DNA from: Carettochelys insculpta
Taxonomy: Eukaryota > Chordata > Testudines > Carettochelyidae
Length of the DNA: 64,000 bases
Direction of reading: 5' to 3'
NCBI RefSeq assembly: GCF_033958435.1
Contig: NC_134137.1
Location: 227,085,501 to 227,149,500 of the forward strand
A program made the position numbers and the translations under genes. This document shows positions 32,611 to 45,124 of this stretch, piece after piece. The notes below the pieces were generated by a model. The model was given only the letters and a program-made list of their open reading frames with translations, did no database searches and had not been told where the DNA came from. The stretch's first letter is position 1; each line of letters opens with the position of its first letter.

Positions 32611-34614
32611 ACAGCTCAAATCACTGAACCACTTTTCCTCTCACACATGCATCACTGATAACATTGCACTCCTATTTGCACAAGTAAAGCTGATGAAACA
32701 AGTGCAAAGCACTGGAGAATCAGGCCCCTTATGTTTGTCCTTCCTTTGTGGTTTTCCCCTACATGGAGTAAGTCACCTAGACCCCACATATTGTGGAGTC
32801 TGTGTGTGGGGTGAATAACAGTTTGCTTTGGGCAGTGCAGAGAGATTTGCCCCACCTCTAGGGTATCTTATGAGTCTGGATTCTTTGTACATTGTGGCAA
32901 GAGTTAAAAAACAAAGAGGGTACAGTAGAAGGAAGGAAGGAAAAGGAAATGCTTCCCTGCAGTTTCATTCTTCAGCAAGCATCAGAAGAACCTTTTCATG
33001 GCCCTTTCTAACCCCTGTGACTAGGGGTGTTCTCAAAATGCTGCATTGTGCTGATCGACTTGCTCTATGGGTGAGTGAATGTTCTCTGGACCAACGCCAG
33101 GATGTGCTGCTGCAAACACCGAGACTGCTCTAGATATGCTTCTCATCTCCCCTAAGTAAAATCAGCATCTGCTTACTGGGCTCAGTGAGGGAGGACATTT
33201 GCAGGGCAGCTAAAGCTGCTGAAACCCTTTTAACCTTTCCTAAGAGCCTGGGGGTGTTGTTCCAGTGATGTGCTGATGGGCCAGGTGTCAGGATAAGAAA
33301 TGTTGGGAAAAGCCCACCTGGTTGCACTTTCACTAGTTAAAGCAGCTTAGAGAAAGTTCAAGGATTCTGGATTGTTGTAGCCTTGCCCTTGTGTAGCCAG
33401 GGCAGCTGCACCCTTCCCAGTGTGAGTTAGGCCAGGGTGATGGGGAGTGTAAGCCAGTGACAAACATCATGATGGCAAATGCCAAGGTGATGCAAACCAT
33501 TGCTGCCCTGTGACCTCATCAGGAGCACAGGAGTGAGTGATGTGCTCTGTGGCTGTGACTCCCTGAATCACAACAGCTCAGTCCCAGGGATTGCCACTGG
33601 CTGACTTTTAACTGGCTTACCTGGTTTCTGTAATGCCTTCCCAGTCAGCAGATTTAACATGCTGCTTTTTTACTCACAACCAGGGCGCATCAAATGGCTC
33701 CCCAAAATGCATCCCTATATGGCAGGAAGGGTGGCTGGTTCTTCCACATCTTGGAGGTGACAACTCTCAAGGCTTCCCCTAGGGCAGCAGCAGAGCTACG
33801 TGCCATCCCTTACAGAGAGGGCTGAGCATGCATCATATCTCTGAGCTGGGCTGAGCTGAGCCAGTAGGGTCAATGTGCCCCCTGCAATCTTGGATTCAGG
33901 CAGTTTAGATTATTACCTCAGTCTTCTCTTGCTGAGAAAACGAGGCCTGCCAGCTTGCCTCAGAGGCTGTTGTAAACTCACGGAGGCCAAACTCACCCTG
34001 TTCTTGCTTGCGTGGGAGTGGGGGAGGAGGAGGAATTCTTTCATTTTACCAGTGGCAGAACTACTACTAACCTCCCTCAGTATCACAGGCAAACCCCAGA
34101 TCAATCCCAGCTTCTCCAAGAGAATCATGCCTGTGCTGCAGTTTTACTGTACCGTATGGGGGAAATGGAAGGGCGTTCATATGGTTGGACAGAGCTGTTT
34201 GCATGGAAGGAATGCAAGCAGAGACTGTCTAGACTTTAGCTAACCTCACCCCAAAGAATCTGGGGAGGGCTGGGACAGAGAGAGGGTGGAGGAGTTGCAT
34301 AGCCCAGAAAAACAATCTCATTCTATGTTCAACGCCCACAGATAAGTCATTTCTGTAGGTTCATTTCTAAAACACGGTCTCCTATACACTAAGCTTCAGT
34401 GGCCAGAGGACAAGGAATGAGGCTGCTTTTGGAGAAATCACACTGTTCATCGTGACAAGTACTGGGGCTCCTGTTTTCTCACAAACACCACTTAATAGAA
34501 GAACAGCAGCATGGATAACACCAGTGAGAAACTAATGCCCACTCAAATTCTACTCTGAAGGAAAAGGGTGGCCGACAAAGACCACAATGAGGAAGGGAAA
34601 TCACCTTCCATCCC
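32611..34614. other. Non-coding host sequence, nothing recognised
   Basis: Open frames are short and lack protein-like composition. No repeat is assigned. Confidence 0.4.
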
Positions 34615-34810
34615 CGGATCTCAAAGCACTGTTCAAACATTAGATAATTTAGCCCTGCAACCCCCTCTGTGAAGCAGGAAAGTGATACGATCTTTATTTT
34701 ACAGAAGCAGAACCAAAAGGCATGGAACAGTTAAGTGACATACCCAGGGCCATATAGATAGTCAGTGGCAGAGCACGGAATAGCGCTTTCAATGCTGGGT
34801 GCTCCATCAG
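34615..34810 (-). repeat. MIR-like SINE
   Basis: ATCTCAAAGCACTGTTCAAA, then ATTTTACAG, GTTAAGTGACATACCCAGGG and GTCAGTGGCAGAGCACGG follow the MIR consensus in reverse orientation. Confidence 0.65.
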
Positions 34811-35043
34811 AGAAGAATCTTTGGTCTCAACGGCTGTCACAGGAATGCAGCACTTCAGACCCCTTGCAGATCCACATATGTACTTAGCTACCTGAGCCCC
34901 TGTTTTACGTTTTGTTGTGAGCCAAAAAATTCCCGCCTGGCTGCTGCCAAACTCTGAGTGTGTCCAAACTCACTTGGTGCCTAAGATTTCACAGTAAAAG
35001 CCCCAAAGGTGCATTTACGTTGCTGCTCTGCAAGGCACCTGGG

Positions 35044-35330
35044 GCAGCAATGGGCAACCTAGGCTAGTGAGTGGGCTGCCTGAGTGACCCTCCATTTCAG
35101 GGGGCTGCAAGATTGTCGTAACCAAAACAGGCTCCAGGGACAGGGTAGCTGTACTAACTCTGCTTATGTACATAGAATTTGCAGGCAGTGCTTTGACTGG
35201 ATGCAGAGGGAGTACACACCTCTCACAGTCCATGCTGTACGCAGTCAGCATGCAGCTCACTTCACACATCCCTGCCAATCTGGCAACCCTGCACATGGGC
35301 AGTGATAAACAAAATCTCTTGTGAGCCACA
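35044..35330. repeat. Unclassified interspersed repeat, copy 2
   Basis: A diverged second copy of the repeat at 32036-32330, same orientation, 3 kb apart. See that entry for shared blocks. Confidence 0.55.
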
Positions 35331-35544
35331 CATAGAAGCCCAATGGCCTGCACATGGGTCACGAGTGGCAGGTAGTCCACCGCTGGTCTGGGGGTCCTGT
35401 GAGCCACAAACCAGGGAAAGACAGACATTCACCCGTCTTTCTCACAGGCAGGGCCTGTCCTGGTAGGTGTACTCAGAGACCACCTATCAGATTAGGTGAG
35501 AATCTGTCCAAAGAGGACAAAGGCGTACCATCTTATAAGTCACC

Positions 35545-36030
35545 TTATAACTTTTAGCTCAGTGGTTGGTTGGGATGTGGGAGAGCCAGATCTGATTCTC
35601 TCCTCTGTCTGAGAATGAATTTCTAAAAAGGAATCTCCCACTACTCAGGTATGTGCTCTAGATACTGAACCATGGGCTAGTCTGAGGTGGTGCTCCCTCA
35701 GTTTCTCCTTTGAATGTGTAATTCTGTGGATAACTATTTAGTTATTGAAAGAGGGCGATTGATCCCCTGGGTTTCTCACCTCTCACATGGCGGACCTAAC
35801 CACTGGGATTCAGAGTCATTTTCTCTTTCTATGGCCTAGTGAATAAATCTCCAAAGCACATCGGCTTCAACAAGAGAGACAGAGGGAGCTTGACACCAGA
35901 CTATTCCATAGCTCCCTGCTCAGGGCACTCTCTGCGAGGTAGGAATCCCCACTGTTCAAATCCTCTCTCCCCCTCAGGCAGAGGGGGGAATTGAACTTAG
36001 ATTCCAGGTAGCGTTCTAACCACTGGGATG
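35545..36030. repeat. Probable tRNA-derived SINE sequences
   Basis: TTTAGCTCAGTGGTTGG near 35554 matches an RNA polymerase III A box. On the minus strand near 35960-36030, AACCACTGGGATG and GAATTGAACTTAGATTCC read in reverse as an A box and a B box (AGTTCAATTCC type). Boundaries are uncertain, and the copies appear old and partial. Confidence 0.35.
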
Positions 36031-37087
36031 AAAGTTACCAGCATGATCACCTCCTTCTCCTCCAGCTGTTTTATGTGCAGTGAGACAGGTGACTCACATA
36101 TTCTCAAGAGAAACAAGAGACACTTAAGTCACCTGACTTGAGGAGAGGGGTCCACAATTGTGGGTTGCTAGCAGAGCCAGGTGCCGTCCTGCAGCCTGGA
36201 CTTAACGGCTGAATGAGGTGAGAAGGGCAAGGCTAAGGACACACCTCAGTCAGTTGTTGACATCTTTCAGTGGGTAGTCTATGGGGCTCCCTGATAAGTG
36301 TGCTGGCTTTTGTCCATCTCTTTGTAAACAAAGGTGCCTATCTTTCCCCATGCATTACACAGGAACCTAGGATTCTAGCTCAGACTGTATGGATCACAAT
36401 GTTGTTCCTGTGACTTTTTAGGTGCTTAAATGTTAGGCACCATCATGCACCACCCTACATGCATAAGTCCCTGTGAGAAGCCAATAGCCCTTTCTTCCAG
36501 ATATGCGTTAGGACCTCACCTCCTGGGTCTTGAACTCACACCAGAGCATATATTGAAAATGTTGTTTTATAAAGCCCCCAAATTCAAAAAAATTATGCTG
36601 CTACTACTAAGAAAGGAGTAAAAAGAGCTTTGCCTCATGTTAATTGCTCTTTGACCCACAGTGCTGTCCTCTTATTCCATCCCTGGTGAAAGATGCTGCC
36701 AACCAAACAAATGCAGGGAAAAAAATTAAAAAAAAAGGACAAGGGTGGGCAAAATGTATTTTCATGTCTCCCTATGCACCTCAAAAGGGTCCATCTGAAT
36801 GTTAACAAGCACAGGCAATTCCTCTTTTCTACCTTTGCTTTCTTTAAAAGGACAAAAAACCAAAATAATTAAATGCCAAACTTTAAGAGGTGACAGTATT
36901 GAAGTTATATGCTTAAACACAACATCAGGGAAGGCAAACACTAAGGTTTTCCCAATACCATTAGAATCTGTATTAATTAGTTATATTATAATAGTACAAA
37001 GAGGCCCTAATCTAGATGGTGTACAAATGGGATACTAAGGTCAAAAGAAGGGCAACAATATAGTTAGGTGTTTGTCTTGGGCTAGCT
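36031..37087. other. Non-coding host sequence, nothing recognised
   Basis: AT-rich sequence with no supported gene or repeat. A short A-rich tract lies at about 36718-36738. Confidence 0.4.
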
Positions 37088-37664
37088 CAGGGGCTGGCAA
37101 GCAAAAGAGTAAGAGCCACTTTTTTCCGTATTCGATAAAAAAACAATAATTCAAGAGCCACAATGCATGTGAATGAGACAAGCCTTAATAAATAACATCA
37201 AACTACACTATTTGTAACTCCCACTTTCATAGTGCACACATAATGGTTTGTAATGTGATACATGTTTACTGCAGGATGTTCACCAACTTTGTACATATTC
37301 TATTGCTTCACCCTTTATATGTGTGTGCTTGTAACACTACCTTCCTGCTTTTCACTTCTGAACTTATTTATAACTATAACTTATATATATAACATTTTAT
37401 TTATAACTATAACTTAAAATATAACATTATCATATCCCACAACGCACTGCAGATATTAGAGGGGGAAGTTATCTAACATTTTGCAATCACATATCATTTT
37501 ATATTTACATATGAGTTGTTCATTGCTGGGCTTTTAGACATTCATCATTTATCGAAAATAATCAGGAGGGTTTTTTTTTCACTTTGCAATTACAGTGTCG
37601 GGAGCTACAAAGAAGTCCCTAAAGAACCGTATGCAGCTCCAGAGCCACAGGTTGCAGACCCCGG
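37088..37664. mobile_element. Non-autonomous hAT-like element
   Basis: The start CAGGGGCTGGCAA pairs with the end TTGCAGACCCCGG as a 13-bp terminal inverted repeat of the Charlie/hAT type. Subterminal AGAGCCACT and AGAGCCACA motifs near both ends fit that group. The interior is AT-rich and non-coding. The 8-bp target duplication is not clear. Confidence 0.65.
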
Positions 37665-39039
37665 CATATTTAAACATCCAGCAACCTCCCAGACCCAGGA
37701 CCGCAGGATATAGAAGAGATTACTGTACAACAAGTTTCCATCTACAACATTCTTCCAGCCCCACTTCCTCTTGCAAGCAGAGCTGCAACAGGTCCTCTAG
37801 CTATATTAAATTTAGCAGATTACTTCTGAAATTTCACAGAGGGCATAAATATAAGACACATACAAATATAAAGCATTACTCTTACAGTCACTCTTCTGCA
37901 CCCCATTAGTTCAGTTTTGAGTGGTGGGATTATCACCATTCTGTGTTTTGCCAGTGTTTATCTGAATTTCTCAGAGTATTTTACAATCACCACTTTACTA
38001 ATCCTCAAAACCTACTGTGCAGGAGGAAAGTATTAGTATTCCTGTTTCTGACAGGGGGAACTTCTTCAGAAACACTTAAAGCCTATAGCTTCTTAAAAAA
38101 TAGTCTGGTGTTTTTGTTTTGTTTTGTTTTAAATTTGGGTGCCCAGGTGTGGAACGAAGTCTCTGAAAACTAGCTGCCGTGCTCTAATCACTTGGTCTAC
38201 AGCCTCTACTTTCCTATACAAAAATACTTTGCTATAAAAATATCAACAATACATTCTTTAAAATCAAAGACAGCCATTGAAATATTTAAATAAATGTTAC
38301 CTTGTTTTTTTAACAATATCTTCATTGCTGGGGGAGGGAGGAGGAAAAAAGTGGAGGAAGGAAAGTAATTTCCGTAGGTTGCCATAGTAACTAATGGGAA
38401 TCACTAACCCATCTTCTTCTCATTAACCTTAGATAGACCTGTCAGTGAAAGTAAGCAATTCTGCCTTGTGCACAGAGCTACTGCCTAACTACAACATTAA
38501 ATTAATGGGGAATCTACATTATCATAATGTCAAGTGCCTTCCCTACAGCATGTCTCCATTTGTTATCTCTGTGCTACAAACAAAAGCCATGAATAAACGA
38601 TAAGCTGTAAGAGCTACTTCTTGCTTCCCTCAGAGGCAAGGTGAGCTCTGAATATGCAACACCCCCCTCTATACACTGCCTCAGCTCTACCTCTATGAAC
38701 ACCTGTCCCTATCTCTGGGTCAGTCGACAGCATTCAAGTGTACCAGCCCCCCAAAATGAGGGGGGTCCCACGGTTAGAACCTAATTGCATCATTGCTCCC
38801 CATGTACATAAATTAATTTGTCATTAATCTACACAATACTAGCACTACAGTGGGGATGGAAAATGTTATTAATATAACAGAAGATAGCATAAAACAAGTA
38901 ACAGTCCCTTGCACGTGTACAGAACCTTCCATCCAATGGTCTCACAGAGCTTCACAAAGGGCTCTGAGCAAGTCCAGGCTAGAGGCTTTAGAAGAGGGAC
39001 CCCCTATAACATAATCCTATAAACAGGATGTAAAACTGT
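37665..39039. other. Non-coding host sequence, nothing firm
   Basis: There are weak MIR/L2-like traces near 37940-38060 (TTACAATCACCACTTTACTA) and near 38930-38960. No gene is seen. Confidence 0.35.
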
Positions 39040-39310
39040 CCTGATAAATTCATGGTGTCTGGTTAACATGACATCCCCCGCTGCTCCTCCAATCTTTGTG
39101 TGATTGAAGAGGCCATTATTTGCACCTGGACAATTTTGTTCAGTTCTGGGCATCAAATTATCAAAAAGATAGGGCTCAACTGGAGACATTTCAAAGAAGA
39201 GCAAGAAAATGGTCTTTTTTGATTGCAGGGATTGAGCTACAAAGACATTAAAAGAACTAAACATGAGAAGTCTGGAGTGGTAGAGGCAACCTATGTCTAT
39301 AACAGCAAAG
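39040..39310 (+). repeat. CR1/L3-like LINE fragment
   Basis: TTTTGTTCAGTTCTGGGCATC, split as TTTTGTTCAGTTCTGGG then CATC, plus AAGAACTAAACATGAGAAG and CTATGTCTATAACA, resemble the end of the RT ORF of CR1/L3 LINEs. It is highly diverged. Confidence 0.45.
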
Positions 39311-40557
39311 TCTAATACGAATTCAAAAATCGCCACACTTGCGGTTGTCACCTACTGTATTTGCCACATTATTCACACTCCCAGCTCCCTCCTAAATAAA
39401 TGCCCTCCCCAGAGCCAGAAACTCCCAGAGCCCCCACCTCTAAATAAATGCCCTCCCCCTCCCCCAGTCAGGTACTCCCATACCTCCCCATTCCAACTCA
39501 ATGACAGTGACTCACCAGAGCCTCTGTAGCTGCCCCCCATGTGCTTCTCCCGGCAAGTGGAGGGGAGCGTACGTGGAGTGGGCATACATCACTCCCCACA
39601 TGCAGTTCTCAGGAGGAGTTGCAGTTAAAGGCTCCAAGAGATGTGGTTTGGCCACCCCCCACCCCCCATATTTGCCACAACACAGTGTTCTATTCACCAC
39701 AAGTGGTGAGTAGTGAACGTATTGGACGCCACAGGTCTATAATATATGAAAGGTGGAAATAAGGAGGAAGGGGAATTATGCATTCATTAACACGGGGCTA
39801 TGAGTAAGATTAATGGGATGAAATAAGGAAAGGGGATATTTATTATTTAATTATTTATTTGAGAAGTATATCAAGAAAAAAACCTGCTGACTTGAAGATG
39901 TATTAGGTTGTGGGATTGCTGTGGAAAGATAATAGGAAGAAGGTAGCACATAGAAAACAAGACTGCACAAAACACTAATGACTAGGATTTGCTAAAGTGA
40001 CTTGATTCTGGGCACCAACTTGAGACATTGTAAAAGTTCTCAGCGGACAGGTGCTTGGCAAATTCTAAATCTCAGACTCCTGCTGTTTTGTTTTGTTGGA
40101 GTACAGACTAACACGGCTACTTCTCTGGGCTTAATACAGTAAATCCTTGAAATACACAGCTTCAAGGTGCACGCAACTCACTTTAACGCAAGTTGAGCAC
40201 AATTTCAAGCTGCTCTATGGCTGTCAGCCTACCTAGCTGCCCACAGCTAAGAGCCCCTTCTCCCTGTCTTCCCTGAGTGGTTTCCCTGTCAGGCTGACAG
40301 CCGCAAGGCTAGGGGAAGGCAGGGAGAAGCAGCCGGGAAACGGAGTAGGGCTGGAACTTGACTAGAGCTTCCAACTTGCTTGAGAATTTGAGTTACGTGA
40401 AAGTTGCAGCAACACAACATGCAACACCCATGTAACTCGAGAGTTTACTACTGTGCACGGTAGGGAAGAAACCTGCATGACAGGGTGTGTGCTTATCCTG
40501 GCTACAGACACTTGTTGAGTGACTGACTTACAGCATGAGGCCATCATGCCTCTAAAA
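39311..40557. other. Non-coding sequence with a short tandem duplication
   Basis: A roughly 55-bp unit with CTAAATAAATGCCCTCCCC occurs twice at about 39390-39490. A fragment of the palindromic repeat family (GAGTACAGACTAACACGGCT) lies at about 40100-40122. No gene is seen. Confidence 0.4.
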
Positions 40558-40727
40558 CAGTGTTTCCCAAACTTAAAACACTTGGGACTTCAGCCTTATC
40601 AGCGTACCCCCTTTCCCAGTGCTTATCTCCTGATTTTTAGTAATTTATTTCCTGCCAGCTCATACCACGTGGAGCCACCAAACGGCCATCAGAGGACAGT
40701 AACTTGCAGCTTGCCTGCTGTAAAGTT
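40558..40727. repeat. hAT-like repeat fragment
   Basis: CAGTGTTTCCCAAACTTAAA at the start is a common hAT-type terminus in amniotes. The other end is not found, so only a fragment is called. Confidence 0.4.
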
Positions 40728-40999
40728 AGACCTGGTCTACCCATAAAACTTATGCACAGCTATGACACTTGGGTGTGACAAATCCCTGACCTGACCCCTG
40801 AGTTCTACAGTTAAGGTAACCTAGCGTCTGATGTAGACACAACTACGGAGATGGAAGAACGCTTCCATCAACCCAGCTGTTTCTGAAGGAGGTGATATTC
40901 CTACAGAGATGGAAAAAACCCTTTCATCATGGTAGGCTGCTTCTGAAGAGCTATTCAGCATAGCTACACAACTGGAGTCCATTTAGTGTAGACAAGGCC
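40728..40999. mobile_element. MITE-like element with GTCTAC ends
   Basis: The left end AGACCTGGTCTACCCAT and the right end AGTGTAGACAAGGCCTAC form an imperfect inverted repeat (RCCT.GTCTAC). The interior contains ATGGAAGAACGCTTCCATCA and similar short inverted motifs and no coding sequence. Class uncertain (hAT or Harbinger). Confidence 0.5.
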
Positions 41000-41052
41000 T
41001 ACTACTTTGAGAAGTGCAGTGCTGCACTTACAAGGGTTCCTCTATACTCTTC

Positions 41053-41465
41053 GGCTACATCTACACTTGCATTCCTCTTTTGAAAGAGGTATGCAAATAA
41101 GAGAAATAAAAAATGGAAATGAGGTGCAGATTTGAATATTCAGATTTGCATATTTGCATGTTCTTATTTCAAAATAGCTTCTTTCTAAAGAGGAAAACCA
41201 GTGTAGACACTGCTCTTTCAAAAGTAAACCCCATCTTCAAAAGAATCCTTCTTCCCATAAGAAAAGGGAAGAAGGATTCTTTCGAAGATGGGATTTACTT
41301 TCAAAAGAGCAGTGTCTACACTGGTTTTCTTCTTTCAAAAGAAGCTATTTCAAAATAAGAACATGCAAATGAGGTTCCAGATATGCAAATCTGTACCTCA
41401 TTTGCACTTTATATCCCTTATTTGCATACCTCTTTCGAAAAAGGAATTCAAGTGTAGACAAAGCC
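41053..41465. mobile_element. Foldback Harbinger-like MITE
   Basis: The whole 413-bp element is one long imperfect palindrome centred near 41258. The ends GGCTACATCTACACTTG and, inverted, GGCTTTGTCTACACTTG resemble the Harbinger ends elsewhere in the window. Flanking TTC occurs at 41050-41052 and 41466-41468, a 3-bp duplication. Internal CAGTGTAGACACTG and CAGTGTCTACACTG are themselves copies of the terminal core. It does not code for protein. Confidence 0.8.
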
Positions 41466-41468
41466 TTC

Positions 41469-42410
41469 ATGTTTCTGGGTCAGAAACAAAGCAGCCCAGC
41501 ACAGGGCAGTCACCAACTACAGCTGTACAGGGTAGAAGGAAGTTTGTTACCTCACTGCTGCACATAGACCCTGTACACAATAAAAGATTTATCTTGACCC
41601 TTGGTCATCTTGTCAGTTAAGATACTACAGGATCCGATATTTAGGCCACTGTCAGATCAGTGACTGGGAGAAGAGTAGGCACTACCTGAGCTGTCCAGGC
41701 TCCTGGGTTCAATTAACAGCTCTCCAACATGAGTCTACCCCTTTTGGAAGCGGATTACAACCCTTTCAAATCATCCCTCACCACTGTCCCTGCAGAACGT
41801 TCCTTCTCCCTGCCCCTGCAGAATGTTCTTTCTCCCAAGCACAGACAGTAATCCAGATGTGGCTAACTGACCCCGGAGCTTTCTGATGGCCAGAAACCTG
41901 CTCCCCATAAACAACACCCTGTCCCCAGCCATAAAGGAAAAGAGAAGCTGCAGACAAGGCAGAAGAAGAAGCCCAAAGGTAGCTTGGCACATCTGTGAAG
42001 AGTTACAACATGCAGCAGGCAAGCAACTGGCTTCAGGCTACAATCACCTGTGGTCTTATGGGAAGGGCCCCAATGATACAGAAAGGCCTCCACGCACTGC
42101 GTTTCAGACAGATTTATCATCTAGTAAACAGCCTCAGACTTTACACCAGGAGCAATACCCAAACCTTGCACCACCGAGGGCCATGTAAGCAACATGCCAG
42201 CAACTAGAGGGCTTTTGCCTCATTTGCCTCTGTCCACATACATGCACAGAGACTCCTCGATCTTCATCTGAAGTCTTAGGAGCTGATCAGCTTTATCCGT
42301 GAATGGAAGTTACAAGGAGGGAACGGTCAAGAGTCCTATTACAAGACCACAAGTGTCAGATGGGGCCCTGAGATTTCAGTTTACCATAAATGGAGATTTT
42401 TCCCCCATAC
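41469..42410. other. Non-coding host sequence, nothing recognised
   Basis: Several open frames of 70-110 codons overlap on both strands without protein-like features. Confidence 0.4.
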
Positions 42411-42625
42411 TATCAGAGAGGTAGCCGTGTTAGCCTGTATCTTCAAAACCAACAAGAAGTCCTGTGGCACCTTAACAACTAACAGATATTTTGGAGCATA
42501 AGCTTTCATGGGCAAAGACGCACTTCATCAGGTGCATCTGACAAAGTGGGTCTTTGCCCATGAAAGCTTACGCTCCAAAATATCCATTAGTCTATAAGGT
42601 GCCACAGGACTTCTTGTTGGTTTTC
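42411..42625. repeat. Palindromic (snapback) interspersed repeat, copy 1
   Basis: Two arms contain CAAGAAGTCCTGTGGCACCTT and its inverse, split here as CAAGAAGTCCTGTGG plus CACCTT, and TTTTGGAGCATAAGCTTTCA with its inverse, around a centre near 42533. An outer tail GAGGTAGCCGTGTTAGCCTG is present on the left only. The same family recurs at 60831-61047. I believe this family is common in turtle DNA but cannot name it. Confidence 0.7.
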
Positions 42626-43802
42626 CCCATCCTGTGTCTTAAGTATGGTTATATCAACATATTTCTATCCTGGCTTCGGTTGCACATTTTCTATCATTCA
42701 TTCCAACAGACATTCTGAATCTCCACTGACTTTTCTGTTTGGCAGGACAGGCACATGAAAGATTTAACTATATGAACAGTGTATGGAGCCTTGTGATAAA
42801 GGATTGTGGTTTTGAATTCTTACCAATATTTAGCAGTGAAGGCCAGTTAAGGAATACAAGCACAAATGTACAGGCATACTGGGGGAGAGTGAGTGTGACC
42901 TATTTGGCTAGATCATCAAGAATTTTGGCTTCTGATCTGAGCTTTGTCAAGGATTCTGTGTGACCTGGAGTGTAAAATTATAAAGAAATGACCTCAGGAT
43001 GCAGATAGCTTTCCTGCTATCAACATATCTTGAAATACCAATTTCTGGGTAAAATTATCAAGAACAAGAAAACTCTAGCAGCATCTAGAGTCTGATTACC
43101 TCTGACCTAATCAGTTGGGATTCTGGTCTGGGAACTGTGCGGAGACTGCACTGGTGAGGGTGGCTAATAATCTCCTGTCAGTGGCTGAAGTTTAGGTGCC
43201 CCACTTGAAAATTCATGGACTCCCTGGACATACATCAGTCCCTTTGCTCGCCCGCTCCAAACCCAGCTCTAGCCCACCATGGGACAGCTGCAGTGGAGCA
43301 TAAGGCATGCACAGCCATCCTCCATTCCTACTTTGAAACCTGCCCCTTTCTCTTGTCATGTTACCCATCTTTCAAAACTTCTGTCTGCACAGATTCCTCC
43401 ATCTATTAAGACTGCAGGAACACCCACCTAGAGACCCAGGTCAGGGGATCAGAGCCTCACTGGGCTATAACTATACACAAACACAACCAATTTTAGGATG
43501 GTATTACTCAGCGTACTGGGATGAAATAAACCATGGAAGATTTAGGCTTGAAGCAGGCTGTTCCTGCTGATCAGAGAGAACACTGGACAGCGTTTCAAGA
43601 GAATGGTGGACATCCCACCACTTACAACAGTGGACAGCATATAGCCCCAGAGTATATGCTACGGGGAAACACTCTATGCTACCCAGCAGGAGTAGGAGTT
43701 ATAACTCAAAAAGACCTATTAGACCAGATGGCACGTATCTCTTGGCTGTCTGGACACATTCTGTGTGTGTTTCAGAGAGCAAGAGAGGAACAGTTTAACT
43801 CA
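42626..43802. other. Non-coding host sequence, nothing recognised
   Basis: No supported exon or repeat. A 101-codon frame ending at 43838 runs into the CR1 fragment and is not a gene. Confidence 0.4.
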
Positions 43803-44110
43803 CAATTATATAAGAAGATAAAAGCCATAATGGATTAGACCAAAGGTCCACCTAGCCCAATACTCTGTCTTCTGACAGTGGCCAATGCCAGAAGCTCCAC
43901 AGGGAATGAACAGAATAGGTAACCAAAGTAATCCATTCCTTATTATTTAATCCCAGCTTCTGTTAGAGAGTGGCTAGGGACACCATCTCTGCCACTAAGC
44001 CAGCTCCTGCTTTCAAACCAGCATTTAATCTGCTTCATCAAAACATTTGCTCAGATGCTTGAGAAAGAGACTGAATCCACCTGACTTCCTCCACTTACTG
44101 AGCCAGCTCA
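43803..44110 (-). mobile_element. CR1 LINE 3' end, minus strand
   Basis: TGGATTAGACCAAAGGTCCA, then AGCCCAATACTCTGTCTTCT and GACAGTGGCCAATGCCAGA are the reverse of the CR1 3' UTR seen at 2540-2630. GGCTAGGGACACCATC follows as in the CR1 consensus. It is a truncated copy. Confidence 0.75.
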
Positions 44111-44753
44111 TCAAAAAGGAACCTTTAGAGTGAGTCCCACCCCAGTGAGCCCCAATATCTTTGCTGTGACTGGTCACAAAGGCTATTCTTTAATTTCACT
44201 GTACAGTAATTAACTGTAATCAGCAACAACATTCTGAGCCTCCAAACGTCTGCTGCAGGAATTAGGGAACTAGGGAGTGGAGTAGTAAATAAGAATTCAC
44301 AGGACTCCGGAGTTTGGGAATAAGATCTGCAGACATTCATCCCTGAATAGCAATAATTGGATCTGCAATTCAAACCTATCTGATGTCTGTTCAATACTCT
44401 AGATGAGATGAATCACAGGTTTCAGCCCAAGTCAGAGTTCTTAGGAGAACATATTGCTCACAGTCATTGTCATTTATGATGACACTATCTGCAGCCTTAT
44501 ATGGTGCCTGTCACCTGGCTTTCAGAGCACCTTGGTATCTGAACTATCAGTTCCCACAGACAAACTAAAGGACCGAAGGGGTCACAGGCTGGAACTCCCC
44601 TCTGACCACTAACTGAGGTATGGGTTGAGGCAAGTGGCTGGAGTATCTTGCACCGCCACTGCTCATACTGTGTTTTTCTGTGCTTAAACACAGGGCATAA
44701 GCCTCTCTACCTGTTAATCCAGCACCTTATTCATTTCAGAATTGTCACTCTAT
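44111..44753. other. Non-coding host sequence, nothing recognised
   Basis: No gene or repeat is assigned between the CR1 fragment and Harbinger H1. Confidence 0.4.
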
Positions 44754-45124
44754 GGCTACGTCTACACTAGCACACTACGTCGAAGTAGCCCATTTTGAAG
44801 TAAGGACATCAAAATCGGCTACTTCGACGCGTATCATCTACGCGTCCTCCAGGGCTGGTGCCGTCTACATTCAACGTCGAAGTAGCAACGGGGAACGTCA
44901 GAAGGAGCCTCCCCAGAAGGAAACACAGAGTGTCCACACACACAAGCGCTCCGCATTAAAATAAGGGGCCAGCAAAGCCCATGGACCGGGTCACAGGCTG
45001 GACTAGCCCTTCCAGGTTAACACCAAGCTGCTCCTTTAAAGGGCCCCTCCAGACACACCCGGCCTGCACAGCACGAGGTACACAGGGTACTCTCCCCACT
45101 CTCACAGACCAAGTCACAGCAGAT

